A DNA stretch of 64,000 nt, from assembly GCF_019931675.1 (NCBI RefSeq), contig NZ_CP082922.1, positions 868,001 through 932,000 on the forward strand, in the 5' to 3' direction. This document shows positions 32,500-41,455 of the stretch, one piece after another. Under the pieces are notes generated by a model. That model was given only the letters and a program-made list of their open reading frames with translations, did not search any database and was not told where the DNA came from. A program made the translations under genes and the position numbers. Origin of the DNA: Nocardioides rotundus. GTDB taxonomy: Bacteria > Actinomycetota > Actinomycetes > Propionibacteriales > Nocardioidaceae. Within the stretch, counting starts at the first letter, position 1. Each line of letters starts with the position of its first letter.

Positions 32500-35400
32500 G
32501 TGGCGACACTGATCGAGGAGTCGAAGAGCGAGCTGCTCACCCAGGCCGCCGAGGGGGCCGCGTCGCGCAAGGGCAAGGGGGGACCGCCGGTCGGCGAGCT
32601 GCCCGACCTGCTGCGCGCCTACTACCGCCACGTCGCGGCCGAGGACCTCGAGGACCGCAGCCCCGACGACGTCTACGGCGCGCTCGCCTCCCACTACCGG
32701 CTGGCCGGCTCGCGACCCGAGGGCACCGCCCGCGTCCACGCCTACACCCCGAGCGTCGCCGAGCACGGCTGGTCCGCCGGCGGCCACACGGTGGTCGAGA
32801 TCGTCACCGATGACATGCCCTTCCTGGTCGACTCGATGACCATGGCGCTCGGCGACGAGCACCGCACCGTGCACGTGGTCGTCCACCCGCTCTTCGAGGC
32901 CGAGCGCGACGTCGCCGGTGAGCTGCGCGCCATCCGGGTCCCCGAGGACACCCCCGACCCCGTCCCCGGGACGGGCGGGGTGATGGACGAGGCGACCGGG
33001 CTGGTCCGCCTGCGCGAGTCCTGGATGCACATCGAGATCGACCGGGTCGGCGACGACGAGCTGGCCGGGATCGAGCGGCACCTTCAGGAGGTGCTGCGCG
33101 ACATCACCGACGCGGTCGACGACTGGCCGCGGATGCGCGGGCGGCTGCTCGACCTGGTGCAGGAGCTCCAGACGTCGCCGCCCAAGGACCTGCCCGCCTC
33201 CGAGGTGGCGCCGGGGACCGAGCTGCTGCAGTGGCTCGCCGACGACCACTTCGCCTTCCTCGGCTACCGGGAGTACGACCTGGAGGGCGAGGGCGAGAAG
33301 ATGACGCTGCGGGCGGTCCCCGGCAGCGGCCTGGGCATCCTGCGCAGCGACCCGGACCAGTCGCAGGCCGGCCGCCCGCTGCCGGAGGCCGTGCGCCGGC
33401 GGGCCCGGGACAAGAAGCTGCTGGTGCTCGCGAAGGCCAACTCGCAGTCGACCGTGCACCGCTCGGCCTACCTCGACTACGTCGGGGTGAAGAAGTTCGA
33501 CGAGAACGGCGAGGTCGTCGGCGAGCGCCGCTTCCTGGGGCTGTTCAGCAGCGCGACGTACACCGAGTCGGTGCTCCGCATCCCGGTGCTGCGCGACAAG
33601 GTCGCCGAGGTGCTCGCCGCGGTCGGGATGGACGGCGCCAGCCACACCGGCAAGACGCTGGTGAACATCTTGGAGAACTACCCCCGCGACGAGCTCTTCT
33701 ACACCCCGACCGACGAGCTGGTCCCGATCGCCGCGGCCGTGATGATGACCCGCGACCGCCGTCAGGTCCGGCTCTTCACCCGGCGCGAGACCTACGGCCG
33801 CTACCTCTCCTGCTTGGTCTACCTGCCGCGCGACCGCTACAACACCGCCGTCCGCGAGCGCTTCGCCACGATCCTGCGCGAGGCCACCGACGCCGAGGAC
33901 GTGGAGTTCACCGTCCGGGTGAGCGAGGCACTGACCGCCCAGGTGCACTTCGTGGTGCGACCCCGGCCCGGCGAGCTGATCCCCGAGGTCGACGCCGTCG
34001 CGCTGGAGCGGACACTGGCCGAGGCGGCGCGATCCTGGCGCGACGACCTGGTGGCCGCGGTGACCACGGAGTACGGCGAGGAGCGCGGCTCCCAGCTCGT
34101 CCGCACCTACCAGGCCGCGTTCCCGGAGGCCTACAAGGAGGACTTCTCCCCGCGCGTGGGCGCCGCCGACATCGGCCGGCTCCAGGCGATCCGGGACGGC
34201 GGGCTCGACCTCGCGCTGACCGAGGACATGGACGCCAGCCAGGGCGAGGTCCGCCTCAAGGTCTACCGCGTCGGGTCGCCCCTGTCGCTGTCCGAGGTGC
34301 TGCCGATGCTCTCCTCGATGGGCGTCGAGGTGATCGACGAGCGGCCCTTCGAGCTGGTCGGCCTGGACCAGCCGACGATGGTCTACGAGTTCGGCCTGCG
34401 CTACGGCCAGGCGCTCCCGGAGGGCTCGCGCGACCTGTTCCTGGACGCCGTGCGTGCGGTGTGGGACGGGCTCAACGAGATCGACGGCTTCAACCGACTG
34501 GTGCTCGCGGCCGGGCTGACGTGGCGGCAGGCGACCGTGCTCCGCGCCTATGCGAAGTACATGAAGCAGGGCAACAGCCCGTTCGCGGTCGACTACATCG
34601 AGGAGGCGCTGGCCTCCAACGTGGACCTGACGCGGCTGCTGGTGGAGCTCTTCGAGACCCGCTTCGACCCCGCCTTCGCCGGTGACCGGGAGCAGGCCCA
34701 GGAGAAGCTGCGGGAGCGGATCGACCGGGCGCTGGACGATGTCTCCAGCCTCGACCACGACCGGATCCTGCGGTCCTACCTCACCCACATCAACGCCACG
34801 CTGCGGACCAACTACTTCCAGCCCGACGCCGACGGCGGCGTGCGTCCCTACATGTCCTTCAAGCTGGAGTCCTCGGAGATCCCCGAGCTCCCGCAGCCGC
34901 GGCCGAAGTACGAGATCTTCGTCTACTCCCCGCGGGTGGAGGGCGTGCACCTGCGCTTCGGCTCCGTCGCGCGCGGCGGCCTGCGCTGGTCGGATCGACG
35001 CGACGACTTCCGCACCGAGGTCCTCGGCCTGGTGAAGGCGCAGATGGTGAAGAACACCGTCATCGTCCCGGTCGGCGCCAAGGGCGGGTTCTTCTGCAAG
35101 CAGCTGCCCGACGCCTCCGACCGGGACGCCTGGCTGGCCGAGGGCGTGGACTGCTACAAGACCTTCATCTCCGGGCTGCTCGACATCACCGACAACCTGG
35201 TCGAGGGCGAGACGGTGCCGCCGCGCGACGTCGTACGCCACGACGGGGACGACTCCTATCTCGTGGTCGCGGCCGACAAGGGCACGGCCACGTTCTCCGA
35301 CATCGCGAACGGGGTGGCCGCCGACTACGGCTTCTGGCTGGGCGACGCGTTCGCCTCCGGCGGGTCGGTCGGCTACGACCACAAGGCGATGGGCATCACC

Positions 35401-37386
35401 GCCCGGGGTGCGTGGGTCTCGGTGCAGCGGCACTTCCGCGAGCGCGGCATCGACTGCCAGACCGAGGACTTCACCGCCGTCGGCGTCGGTGACATGTCCG
35501 GCGACGTCTTCGGCAACGGGATGCTCTGCTCGGAGCACACCCGCCTGGTGGCCGCCTTCGACCACCGCGACATCTTCGTCGACCCCGACCCGGACGCGGC
35601 GACGTCGTACGCCGAGCGCAAGCGGCTCTTCGAGCTGCCGCGCTCCTCGTGGCAGGACTACGACAAGAGCCTCATCTCCGAGGGCGGCGGCGTGTGGCCG
35701 CGCAGCGCGAAGTCGATCCCGATCTCGACGCAGATGCGGACCGCGCTCGGGTTGGCCGACGACGTCACCCGGATGACGCCGGCGGAGCTGATGAAGGCGA
35801 TCCTCCTGGCGCCGGTCGACCTGCTGTGGAACGGCGGGATCGGCACCTACGTCAAGGCGTCCAGCGAGACCAACGCCGACGCCGGCGACAAGGCCAACGA
35901 CGCGATCCGGGTCGACGGCCGCGACCTGCGTGCGCAGGCCGTCGGCGAGGGCGGCAACCTCGGCCTCACCCAACTGGGCCGGATCGAGTACGCCCGCAGG
36001 GGGGTCGACGGCGCCGGCGGGCGGATCAACACCGACTTCATCGACAACTCCGCCGGGGTGGACACCTCCGACCACGAGGTGAACATCAAGATCCTGCTCG
36101 ACCGGGTGGTCCGCGACGGGGACCTGACCGGCAAGCAGCGCAACAACCTGCTGGCCGCGATGACCGACGAGGTCGCCGACCTGGTGCTGCGGGACAACTA
36201 CGAGCAGAACCTCGCCCTGGCCAACGCCGCGGCGAACGCGCCCGGGCTGCTGCACGTGCACGAGGACTGGATGCGCCGGCTTGAGCGCGACGGCGTGATC
36301 GACCGCGAGCTCGAGGGCCTCCCGTCCTCCCGCGAGGTGCGCCGGCGGCTCGAGCGCGGGCAGGGGCTCACCGTGCCCGAGCTCTCGGTTCTGCTGTCGT
36401 GGACCAAGATCGTCCTGGCCGACGAGCTGCTCGCCTCGGACCTGCCCGACGACCCGTTCCTGCGCTCGGACCTGTTCGCCTACTTCCCCTCTCGGATGCG
36501 GCAGGACTACCGCGGCGCGATGCTGGACCACCCGCTGCGCCGGGAGATCATCGTGACCCAGGTGGTCAACGACCTGGTCAACGGCGCCGGCCTGACGTTC
36601 TGGCCGCGGCTGGGTGGCGAGACCGCGGCCAGCGCCGCGGACCTGACCAACGCCAACTTCGTGGCGCGGGAGATCTTCGGATCGCTGGCGCTGCGCGAGG
36701 AGATCCAGAAGTACGACAACGTGCTGCCCGCCGAGGTCCAGACCCGGATGCGGCTGGAGATGCGCACCCTGTGCGAGCGCGCGTCGCGGTGGCTGGTCAC
36801 CCACTTCCGGCCGCCGCTGGACAGCGAGGCGATCGTGGACTCCTTCGAGGTCCCGGTGCAGCGGGTGATGAGCGAGCTGCCGCAGCTGCTCACCGGCGGC
36901 GAGCTCACCGCGTTCGAGAAGCGCCGGGACAAGCTGGTCGCGGCCGGCGTGCCCGAGGACCTCGCGGTCCGGGTCGCGGCGCTCAACCCGTCCTACATGC
37001 TGCTCAGCATCGTGCAGACCGCGGAGCGGCTGGGTCTGGACCCGACCGACGTCGCGCGCGTGCACTTCGTGCTGGGAGAGCGGCTCGGGATCCCCGCCCT
37101 GGTGGGCAAGATCCTGGAGCTGCCGCGAGAGGACCGTTGGCAGACGATGGCGCGGGCGGCGCTGCGCGACGATCTGTACGCCGTGCACACCGAGCTCACC
37201 GCCCAGGCGATCGAGGCGACGTCTCCCGACGACTCCGCGGCCGCTCGGGTGGCCGCCTGGGAGGACCAGGAGGGCGAGGTCGTGCAGCGGGCCGCCGGCA
37301 CGCTGCGCGAGGTCTGCCGCGACGAGAACGCCGACCTGGCGCGGGTCTCGGTCGGACTGCGGTTGGTCCGCGGCCTGCTGAACTGA
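32500..37386 (+). CDS. gdh: NAD-specific glutamate dehydrogenase, large (about 180 kDa) class
   Basis: A 1628-residue NAD-GDH of the L-180 type (Streptomyces GDH, Rv2476c). It deaminates glutamate to 2-oxoglutarate and ammonium. The N-terminal ~700 residues are regulatory, with ACT-like segments (HTVVEIVTDDMPFLVDSMTM). The catalytic core starts near residue 780: FGSVARGGLRWSDRRDDFRT, KNTVIVPVGAKGGFFCK (active-site Lys region) and VGVGDMSGDVFGNGML, the NAD-binding GxGxxxG-like loop. GTG 32500 was chosen because a -10 box is 7 nt upstream. In mycobacteria GarA inhibits this enzyme; no garA is here. With pruA it completes a route from proline to 2-oxoglutarate. Confidence 0.96.
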   Translation: MATLIEESKSELLTQAAEGAASRKGKGGPPVGELPDLLRAYYRHVAAEDLEDRSPDDVYGALASHYRLAGSRPEGTARVHAYTPSVAEHGWSAGGHTVVEIVTDDMPFLVDSMTMALGDEHRTVHVVVHPLFEAERDVAGELRAIRVPEDTPDPVPGTGGVMDEATGLVRLRESWMHIEIDRVGDDELAGIERHLQEVLRDITDAVDDWPRMRGRLLDLVQELQTSPPKDLPASEVAPGTELLQWLADDHFAFLGYREYDLEGEGEKMTLRAVPGSGLGILRSDPDQSQAGRPLPEAVRRRARDKKLLVLAKANSQSTVHRSAYLDYVGVKKFDENGEVVGERRFLGLFSSATYTESVLRIPVLRDKVAEVLAAVGMDGASHTGKTLVNILENYPRDELFYTPTDELVPIAAAVMMTRDRRQVRLFTRRETYGRYLSCLVYLPRDRYNTAVRERFATILREATDAEDVEFTVRVSEALTAQVHFVVRPRPGELIPEVDAVALERTLAEAARSWRDDLVAAVTTEYGEERGSQLVRTYQAAFPEAYKEDFSPRVGAADIGRLQAIRDGGLDLALTEDMDASQGEVRLKVYRVGSPLSLSEVLPMLSSMGVEVIDERPFELVGLDQPTMVYEFGLRYGQALPEGSRDLFLDAVRAVWDGLNEIDGFNRLVLAAGLTWRQATVLRAYAKYMKQGNSPFAVDYIEEALASNVDLTRLLVELFETRFDPAFAGDREQAQEKLRERIDRALDDVSSLDHDRILRSYLTHINATLRTNYFQPDADGGVRPYMSFKLESSEIPELPQPRPKYEIFVYSPRVEGVHLRFGSVARGGLRWSDRRDDFRTEVLGLVKAQMVKNTVIVPVGAKGGFFCKQLPDASDRDAWLAEGVDCYKTFISGLLDITDNLVEGETVPPRDVVRHDGDDSYLVVAADKGTATFSDIANGVAADYGFWLGDAFASGGSVGYDHKAMGITARGAWVSVQRHFRERGIDCQTEDFTAVGVGDMSGDVFGNGMLCSEHTRLVAAFDHRDIFVDPDPDAATSYAERKRLFELPRSSWQDYDKSLISEGGGVWPRSAKSIPISTQMRTALGLADDVTRMTPAELMKAILLAPVDLLWNGGIGTYVKASSETNADAGDKANDAIRVDGRDLRAQAVGEGGNLGLTQLGRIEYARRGVDGAGGRINTDFIDNSAGVDTSDHEVNIKILLDRVVRDGDLTGKQRNNLLAAMTDEVADLVLRDNYEQNLALANAAANAPGLLHVHEDWMRRLERDGVIDRELEGLPSSREVRRRLERGQGLTVPELSVLLSWTKIVLADELLASDLPDDPFLRSDLFAYFPSRMRQDYRGAMLDHPLRREIIVTQVVNDLVNGAGLTFWPRLGGETAASAADLTNANFVAREIFGSLALREEIQKYDNVLPAEVQTRMRLEMRTLCERASRWLVTHFRPPLDSEAIVDSFEVPVQRVMSELPQLLTGGELTAFEKRRDKLVAAGVPEDLAVRVAALNPSYMLLSIVQTAERLGLDPTDVARVHFVLGERLGIPALVGKILELPREDRWQTMARAALRDDLYAVHTELTAQAIEATSPDDSAAARVAAWEDQEGEVVQRAAGTLREVCRDENADLARVSVGLRLVRGLLN

Positions 37387-37406
37387 CCCGCGGGTAGGTT
37401 GGGCGG

Positions 37407-38321
37407 GTGCCCGCCCGCCTGCTGACCCACACGCCAAGGTCCCGTCTCCGCCGTCTCCTGAGCCGGGTGACCGGCCGGGCGGATGCACCCAGCCCGCTGC
37501 GGGGCCGCACGGTCCTGGTGACCGGGGCGTCCTCCGGGATCGGCGAGGCGACCGCCCGCGCGGTCGCCCGGCGGGACGCGCGGGTCGTGCTGGTGGCCCG
37601 GCGGGCCGACGAGCTGCGGCGGGTGCAGGGCGACATCGTCGCCGAGCTGGGGGAGCGGCTGCCCGACGGCGGCCCCCGCGTGGCGTCGTACGCCTGCGAC
37701 CTCACCGACGCCGCGGCGGTGGACGACCTGGTCGCCCGGGTCGGGGCCGAGCACGGCACCGTCGACTACCTCGTCAACAACGCCGGCCGCTCGATCCGGC
37801 GGAGCCTGCACCTGTCCTATGACCGGATGCACGACGTCGAGCGCACCATGGCGATCAACTACCTCGCGCCGGTGCGGCTCACCCTGGGCCTGCTGCCCGC
37901 GATGCGGGCCCAGCGGTTCGGTCACGTGGTGAACATCGTGACCTGGGGCGTGCAGATCAAGGCGCCGAAGTTCTCCGCCTACATCGCCTCCAAGGCGGCG
38001 CTGGACACCTGGTCGCGGATCGCGGGCCGGGAGTGCTACGGCGACAACGTCACCTTCACCAACGTGCGGGTGAGCCTGGTGCGGACGCCCATGGTGACGC
38101 CGACCGATGCGTACGACGGCCGCGGCGCCAGCCCGGAGCAGGCCGCCGAGCGGGTGGTGCGGGCGCTGGAGGACCGGCCGGTGACCGTCGACGTCCTGAC
38201 CGGCCGGTTGGGCGAGCTGGCCAACCTGGCGATGCCGCGGCTCAGCGACGCCGCCTTCCACCGGATCGACCGGCGCTTCCCCGACAGCGCCGCCGCGCGG
38301 GGGGAGAGCCGGGCGGGCTAG
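37407..38321 (+). CDS. Short-chain dehydrogenase/reductase
   Basis: A 304-residue SDR. The cofactor motif is LVTGASSGIGEATARAVARR (TGxxxGIG), then NNAG in LVNNAGRSIRR. The usual Ser is replaced: VNIVTWGVQIKAPKFSAYIASK shows Thr-Trp at the Ser position, with Tyr and Lys present as YIASK. The N-terminal ~30 residues are basic and the C-terminal tail is variable. It likely oxidises or reduces a lipophilic alcohol or ketone with NADP(H). TAGGTT (37395-37400) is 6 nt before GTG 37407, so a leaderless start is likely, 20 bp after NAD-GDH. Confidence 0.82.
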   Translation: MPARLLTHTPRSRLRRLLSRVTGRADAPSPLRGRTVLVTGASSGIGEATARAVARRDARVVLVARRADELRRVQGDIVAELGERLPDGGPRVASYACDLTDAAAVDDLVARVGAEHGTVDYLVNNAGRSIRRSLHLSYDRMHDVERTMAINYLAPVRLTLGLLPAMRAQRFGHVVNIVTWGVQIKAPKFSAYIASKAALDTWSRIAGRECYGDNVTFTNVRVSLVRTPMVTPTDAYDGRGASPEQAAERVVRALEDRPVTVDVLTGRLGELANLAMPRLSDAAFHRIDRRFPDSAAARGESRAG

Positions 38322-38360
38322 CGTCCGCCGGGTCGGCGTACCCCCCGCCCGGCCGGGGGC

Positions 38361-38480
38361 GGTGCGTCGTACCGAACGGTACGCACCAGCCAGGACGTCG
38401 TACCGAACAGTACGCACCGAAATCTCGCGAGAAAGGTGCCTACCGTTCGGTACGACGGACCCGGGGTACGACGGACCCGG
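38361..38480. repeat. Dense palindrome and tandem-repeat cluster between convergent genes
   Basis: Three copies of a TCGTACCGAACnGTACGCAC-like unit occur. Copy A (38361-38387) folds on itself. Copies B (38397-38418) and C (38435-38456) are inverted and pair at 20 of 22 positions around a 16-nt loop that itself holds the palindrome TCTCGCGAGA (38423-38432). Two perfect tandem copies of GGTACGACGGACCCGG follow (38449-38464, 38465-38480). The 187-bp region lies between convergent SDR and TSUP genes and has no coding sign. It may be a two-way terminator, a protein-binding array or a mobile REP-like unit. Confidence 0.85.
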
Positions 38481-38508
38481 GGACGACGAGGCGCGGCCGA
38501 GCCAGCCC

Positions 38509-39270
38509 TCACCGCAGCATCAGCAGCGCGGCGGTGACGCCGGCGAGCACCACGAAGACCCGGAAGAGCAGGTCGGGGAGGCGGCGGCCGATCCGGGCGC
38601 CGACGTACCCCCCGACCACCGAGCCGCAGGCGAGCAGCGCCGCGGCCCACCAGTCGACGTCGGCGACCACGGCGAAGATGAGCCCCGCGATCACGTTGCC
38701 GACCATGAGCGACATCGTCTTCAGGCCGTTGATCACCCGCAGCTCGATGTCGGTGCCGAGCACGAGGACCGCGACCATCATCACGCCCGACCCGGCGCCG
38801 AAGTAGCCGCCGTAGACGCCGACCAGGCCGGTCATGAGCGTGGTGACCGGCCCCAGGTGCACGCGCGGCCCGGCGTCCTCGCTGTGGTGGCGGCGCAGCC
38901 AGCGCGCGAGCCACGGCTGCAGGCCGACCAGGGCGCAGGTGAGGAGGATCAGCCACGGCACGATCGCCTCGAAGACCCCGGGCGGCAGGGACAGCAGCAG
39001 TGCGGCTCCGGCGACCGCGCCCACGGCGCACACGACCAGCATCACCCGGGTGGCGCCGGGGTGGGCGCGCAGCTCCTCGCGGTAGCCGAAGGACCCGCTG
39101 ATCCCGGCGGGCGCCATCCCGATCGTGTTGGAGACGTTCGCGACCACCGGGGGCAGCCCGAGCGCCACCAGCACGGGGAAGCTCAGCAGGGACGCGACCC
39201 CGACCGTCGAGGTGAGGATGCCCGCCCCGAAGCCGGCGGCCAGCACCCCCGCGATCTCGCCGCCGGTCAT
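38509..39270 (-). CDS. TSUP (TauE/SafE)-family membrane transporter
   Basis: A 253-residue protein with seven to eight hydrophobic helices and the two-fold repeat of the TauE/SafE family (IAGVLAAGFGAGILTSTVGV at the start, TGLVGVYGGYFGAGSGVMMV in the middle). Members move sulfite, sulfoacetate, sulfonates or other small organic anions. It overlaps the FadR-type regulator by ATGA and is co-transcribed with it. A MatC-like carrier and a carboxyltransferase stand on the other side of the regulator, so its cargo may be a carboxylate related to theirs. Confidence 0.87.
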   Translation of the reverse strand: MTGGEIAGVLAAGFGAGILTSTVGVASLLSFPVLVALGLPPVVANVSNTIGMAPAGISGSFGYREELRAHPGATRVMLVVCAVGAVAGAALLLSLPPGVFEAIVPWLILLTCALVGLQPWLARWLRRHHSEDAGPRVHLGPVTTLMTGLVGVYGGYFGAGSGVMMVAVLVLGTDIELRVINGLKTMSLMVGNVIAGLIFAVVADVDWWAAALLACGSVVGGYVGARIGRRLPDLLFRVFVVLAGVTAALLMLR

Positions 39271-39959
39271 CGGTCGGTGAGCAGGGCGACGTCGCTGACC
39301 AGCGCCACGTGCTCGTGCATGGCCGCGGCCGCCGCCGCGCGGTCCTGCCGCCGGATGGCGTCGGCGATCCGGCGGTGCCCGGCCAGGGACGTCTGGGGCC
39401 GGTCCGGCTGCGAGAGCGACTCGATCCGGGACTCGCGGATCAGCTCGGCGAGGGTGCCCATCAGCTGCTCGAGGAGCGAGGAGTGGCCGGCTGCGGTCAC
39501 CGCGGCGTGGAAGGCCTCGTCCCCCTCCACGCCACGACCGCCGGACCCGATGTCCTCGGCCATCGCCGCCAGGGCCGCGTCGATCCGGGCCAGGTCGTCC
39601 TCGGTGCGCCGCTCCGCGGCCAGCGCCGCCAGCTTGGTCTCCAGCGCGTCGCGGGCCTCGATCACCGCCGGCAGCCGGTCCGCGTGGGCGCGGACGTCGG
39701 CGGAGATCTCCCGCGGGCCCCGCCCGGTGATGAGCGTCCCGTCGCCGTGCCGGACCTCGACCGCGCCGACCACCTCGAGCGCCACCAGCGCCTGCGCGAG
39801 GGTGGCCCGGCTGACCCCGAGGCGTGAGGCCAGCTCCCGCTCGGCGGGCAGCCGGTCGCCGGCGCCGAGCCCGTTGCGGGCGATCCACTCGGTGATCTGG
39901 TCGGCCACCTGCTCATACAGCCGGGTGCGCGGCAGGGGAGCGGGGAAGTCCTGGGGCAT
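39267..39959 (-). CDS. FadR-type GntR transcriptional regulator
   Basis: A 230-residue regulator. The N-terminal winged helix-turn-helix of GntR is RLYEQVADQITEWIARNGLG, then RLPAERELASRLGVSRATLA. The C-terminal FCD domain is all-helical (EARDALETKLAALAA, EGDEAFHAAVTAAGHSSLLE, GHRRIADAIRRQDRAAAAAA) with the usual metal-binding Asp and His residues, and commonly senses a carboxylate. TAGGGT (39966-39971) is 6 nt before ATG, so it is probably leaderless. It is divergent from the MatC-like gene and likely controls both sides. Confidence 0.9.
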   Translation of the reverse strand: MPQDFPAPLPRTRLYEQVADQITEWIARNGLGAGDRLPAERELASRLGVSRATLAQALVALEVVGAVEVRHGDGTLITGRGPREISADVRAHADRLPAVIEARDALETKLAALAAERRTEDDLARIDAALAAMAEDIGSGGRGVEGDEAFHAAVTAAGHSSLLEQLMGTLAELIRESRIESLSQPDRPQTSLAGHRRIADAIRRQDRAAAAAAMHEHVALVSDVALLTDR

Positions 39960-39965
39960 GGGGAC

Positions 39966-40006
39966 ACCCTATTGACAGGTGGCACGTTGTCCTATTGGCT
40001 AGGCCA
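39966..40006. promoter_or_regulatory. Divergent control region between FadR and MatC-like genes
   Basis: Minus-strand TAGGGT (39966-39971) serves the regulator. Plus-strand TTGACA (39972-39977) with TTGGCT 17 bp later (39995-40000) could serve the transporter. TGGC-TAG-GCCA (39996-40006) is an inverted repeat with 3-bp spacer, the shape of FadR/GntR operators. CCTATTG appears twice (39968-39974, 39991-39997). Confidence 0.6.
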
Positions 40007-40083
40007 CTCATCCACTATCGTGACGCGCGTCACGTGCGGCGGCCGCCGTCCGGCGTACCCCGCGAGAGAGTCGAGGGATTCGC

Positions 40084-41409
40084 ATGGGTCCGGAATGGGT
40101 AGCGATCATCGGGCTGGTCGCGCTGTTCGTGGTCGGCACGGTCTGGCCGATCAACATGGGAGCGCTCGCCTACGTCGCCGCGTGGCTCGTGGGGATGTAC
40201 TCCCTCGGCCTGGACGAGAAGGAGATCCTCGCCGGAGTCTCCGGCGACCTCATCCTCACGCTGATCGGCGTGACATACCTCTTCGCCATCGCCAAGCACA
40301 ACGGCACGGTCGACCTGATCGTGCGTACGGCGGTCCGCGCCGTCGGCGGCCGGGTCGCGCTGATCCCGTGGGTGATGTTCGGGGTCACCGCGGTGCTCAC
40401 CGCGATCGGCGCGGTCAGCCCGGCCGCGTGCGCGATCATCGGCCCGATCGCCCTCGGCTTCGCCGGCCGCTATGGCATCAGCCCGCTGATGATGGGGATG
40501 ATGGTCGTGCACGGCGCGCAGGCCGGCGGCTTCTCGCCGATCAGCATCTACGGCTCGATCACCAACGCGGTGATGCGCGAGAACGACCTGCCCAACGCCG
40601 AGTTGGTGATCTTCCTGTCCAGCCTGGTCGTCAACACCCTGCTCGCCACCGTCCTCTTCCTCGCCCTGGGCGGGCGCCGGTTGATGTCCCTGCGGATCGA
40701 CGCGGAGGACGAAGCGCTCGTGAGAGCCGAGCTTCACCAGGGCGGGCGCGGGGTACCGGCCCGCGGCACGGGCGCCGATGCCACGGGCGGCACCGAGGAC
40801 GAGGGAGACCGGCGCGACCGGGTCTTCACCCTGGTCGCCTTCGTCGCGGTGGCGGTCGTCGCGCTGGTCTTCGACAAGAACATCGGCTTCGTGTCGATCA
40901 CCGCGGCCGTGCTGCTCGCGCTGCTCAACGCCGAGAAGTACAAGAACGCGGTCAAGCAGATCGCCTGGCCCACGGTGCTCCTGGTCGCGGGCGTGACGAC
41001 GTACGCCACCATCCTCACCGAGGCCGGCTCCCCGGAGTTCGTCGGCACCTGGGCCGCCGGGCTGGGCGCGGCCGCGATCGGCGCGCTCGTGCTCTGCTAC
41101 GTCGGCGGTGTCGTGTCGGCCTTCGCCTCCTCCACCGCCCTGCTGCCGGTGATCATCCCGATCGCGATCCCCCTGGTCGCGGAGGGCGGCATCTCCGCGG
41201 CGTTCTTCGTCGCGGCCCTCGGCGTCGCCTCGACCATCGTGGACGTCAGCCCGTTCTCCACCAACGGCGCGCTGATGCTGGCCAACCGGCCGGACACGAT
41301 CGACGAGCAGGTCTACTACAAGCAGATCCTGGGGTACGGCGTCCTGGTCACCCTGGTCGGCCCGCTGCTCGTGTGGGCCGCGCTGGTGCTGCCCGGGTGG
41401 GGCGTGTGA
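40084..41409 (+). CDS. MatC-like/SLC13-family dicarboxylate carrier
   Basis: A 441-residue membrane protein with about 11-12 helices. It resembles the ion-transporter superfamily containing MatC_N and SLC13-like permeases: the start MGPEWVAIIGLVALFVVGTV, GVSGDLILTLIGVTYLFAIA, the re-entrant-like IGAVSPAACAIIGPIALGF, then a central charged loop (residues ~200-240) and a second half with STALLPVIIPIAIPLVAEGG. The family imports malonate or similar dicarboxylates. It is followed after 46 bp by a carboxyltransferase gene, and the upstream FadR-type regulator is probably its controller. Substrate identity is inference. Confidence 0.82.
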   Translation: MGPEWVAIIGLVALFVVGTVWPINMGALAYVAAWLVGMYSLGLDEKEILAGVSGDLILTLIGVTYLFAIAKHNGTVDLIVRTAVRAVGGRVALIPWVMFGVTAVLTAIGAVSPAACAIIGPIALGFAGRYGISPLMMGMMVVHGAQAGGFSPISIYGSITNAVMRENDLPNAELVIFLSSLVVNTLLATVLFLALGGRRLMSLRIDAEDEALVRAELHQGGRGVPARGTGADATGGTEDEGDRRDRVFTLVAFVAVAVVALVFDKNIGFVSITAAVLLALLNAEKYKNAVKQIAWPTVLLVAGVTTYATILTEAGSPEFVGTWAAGLGAAAIGALVLCYVGGVVSAFASSTALLPVIIPIAIPLVAEGGISAAFFVAALGVASTIVDVSPFSTNGALMLANRPDTIDEQVYYKQILGYGVLVTLVGPLLVWAALVLPGWGV

Positions 41410-41455
41410 TGACCTGGCACCCCGAGCACCGTGACGACCGAGGCGAAGGAGATCG

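Noticed and set aside
32398..37488. A 1696-codon minus-strand open frame opposite NAD-GDH
   Set aside because: It is a mirror of the GC-rich NAD-GDH codons, with His/Gly/Val-biased sequence and no recognisable domain.
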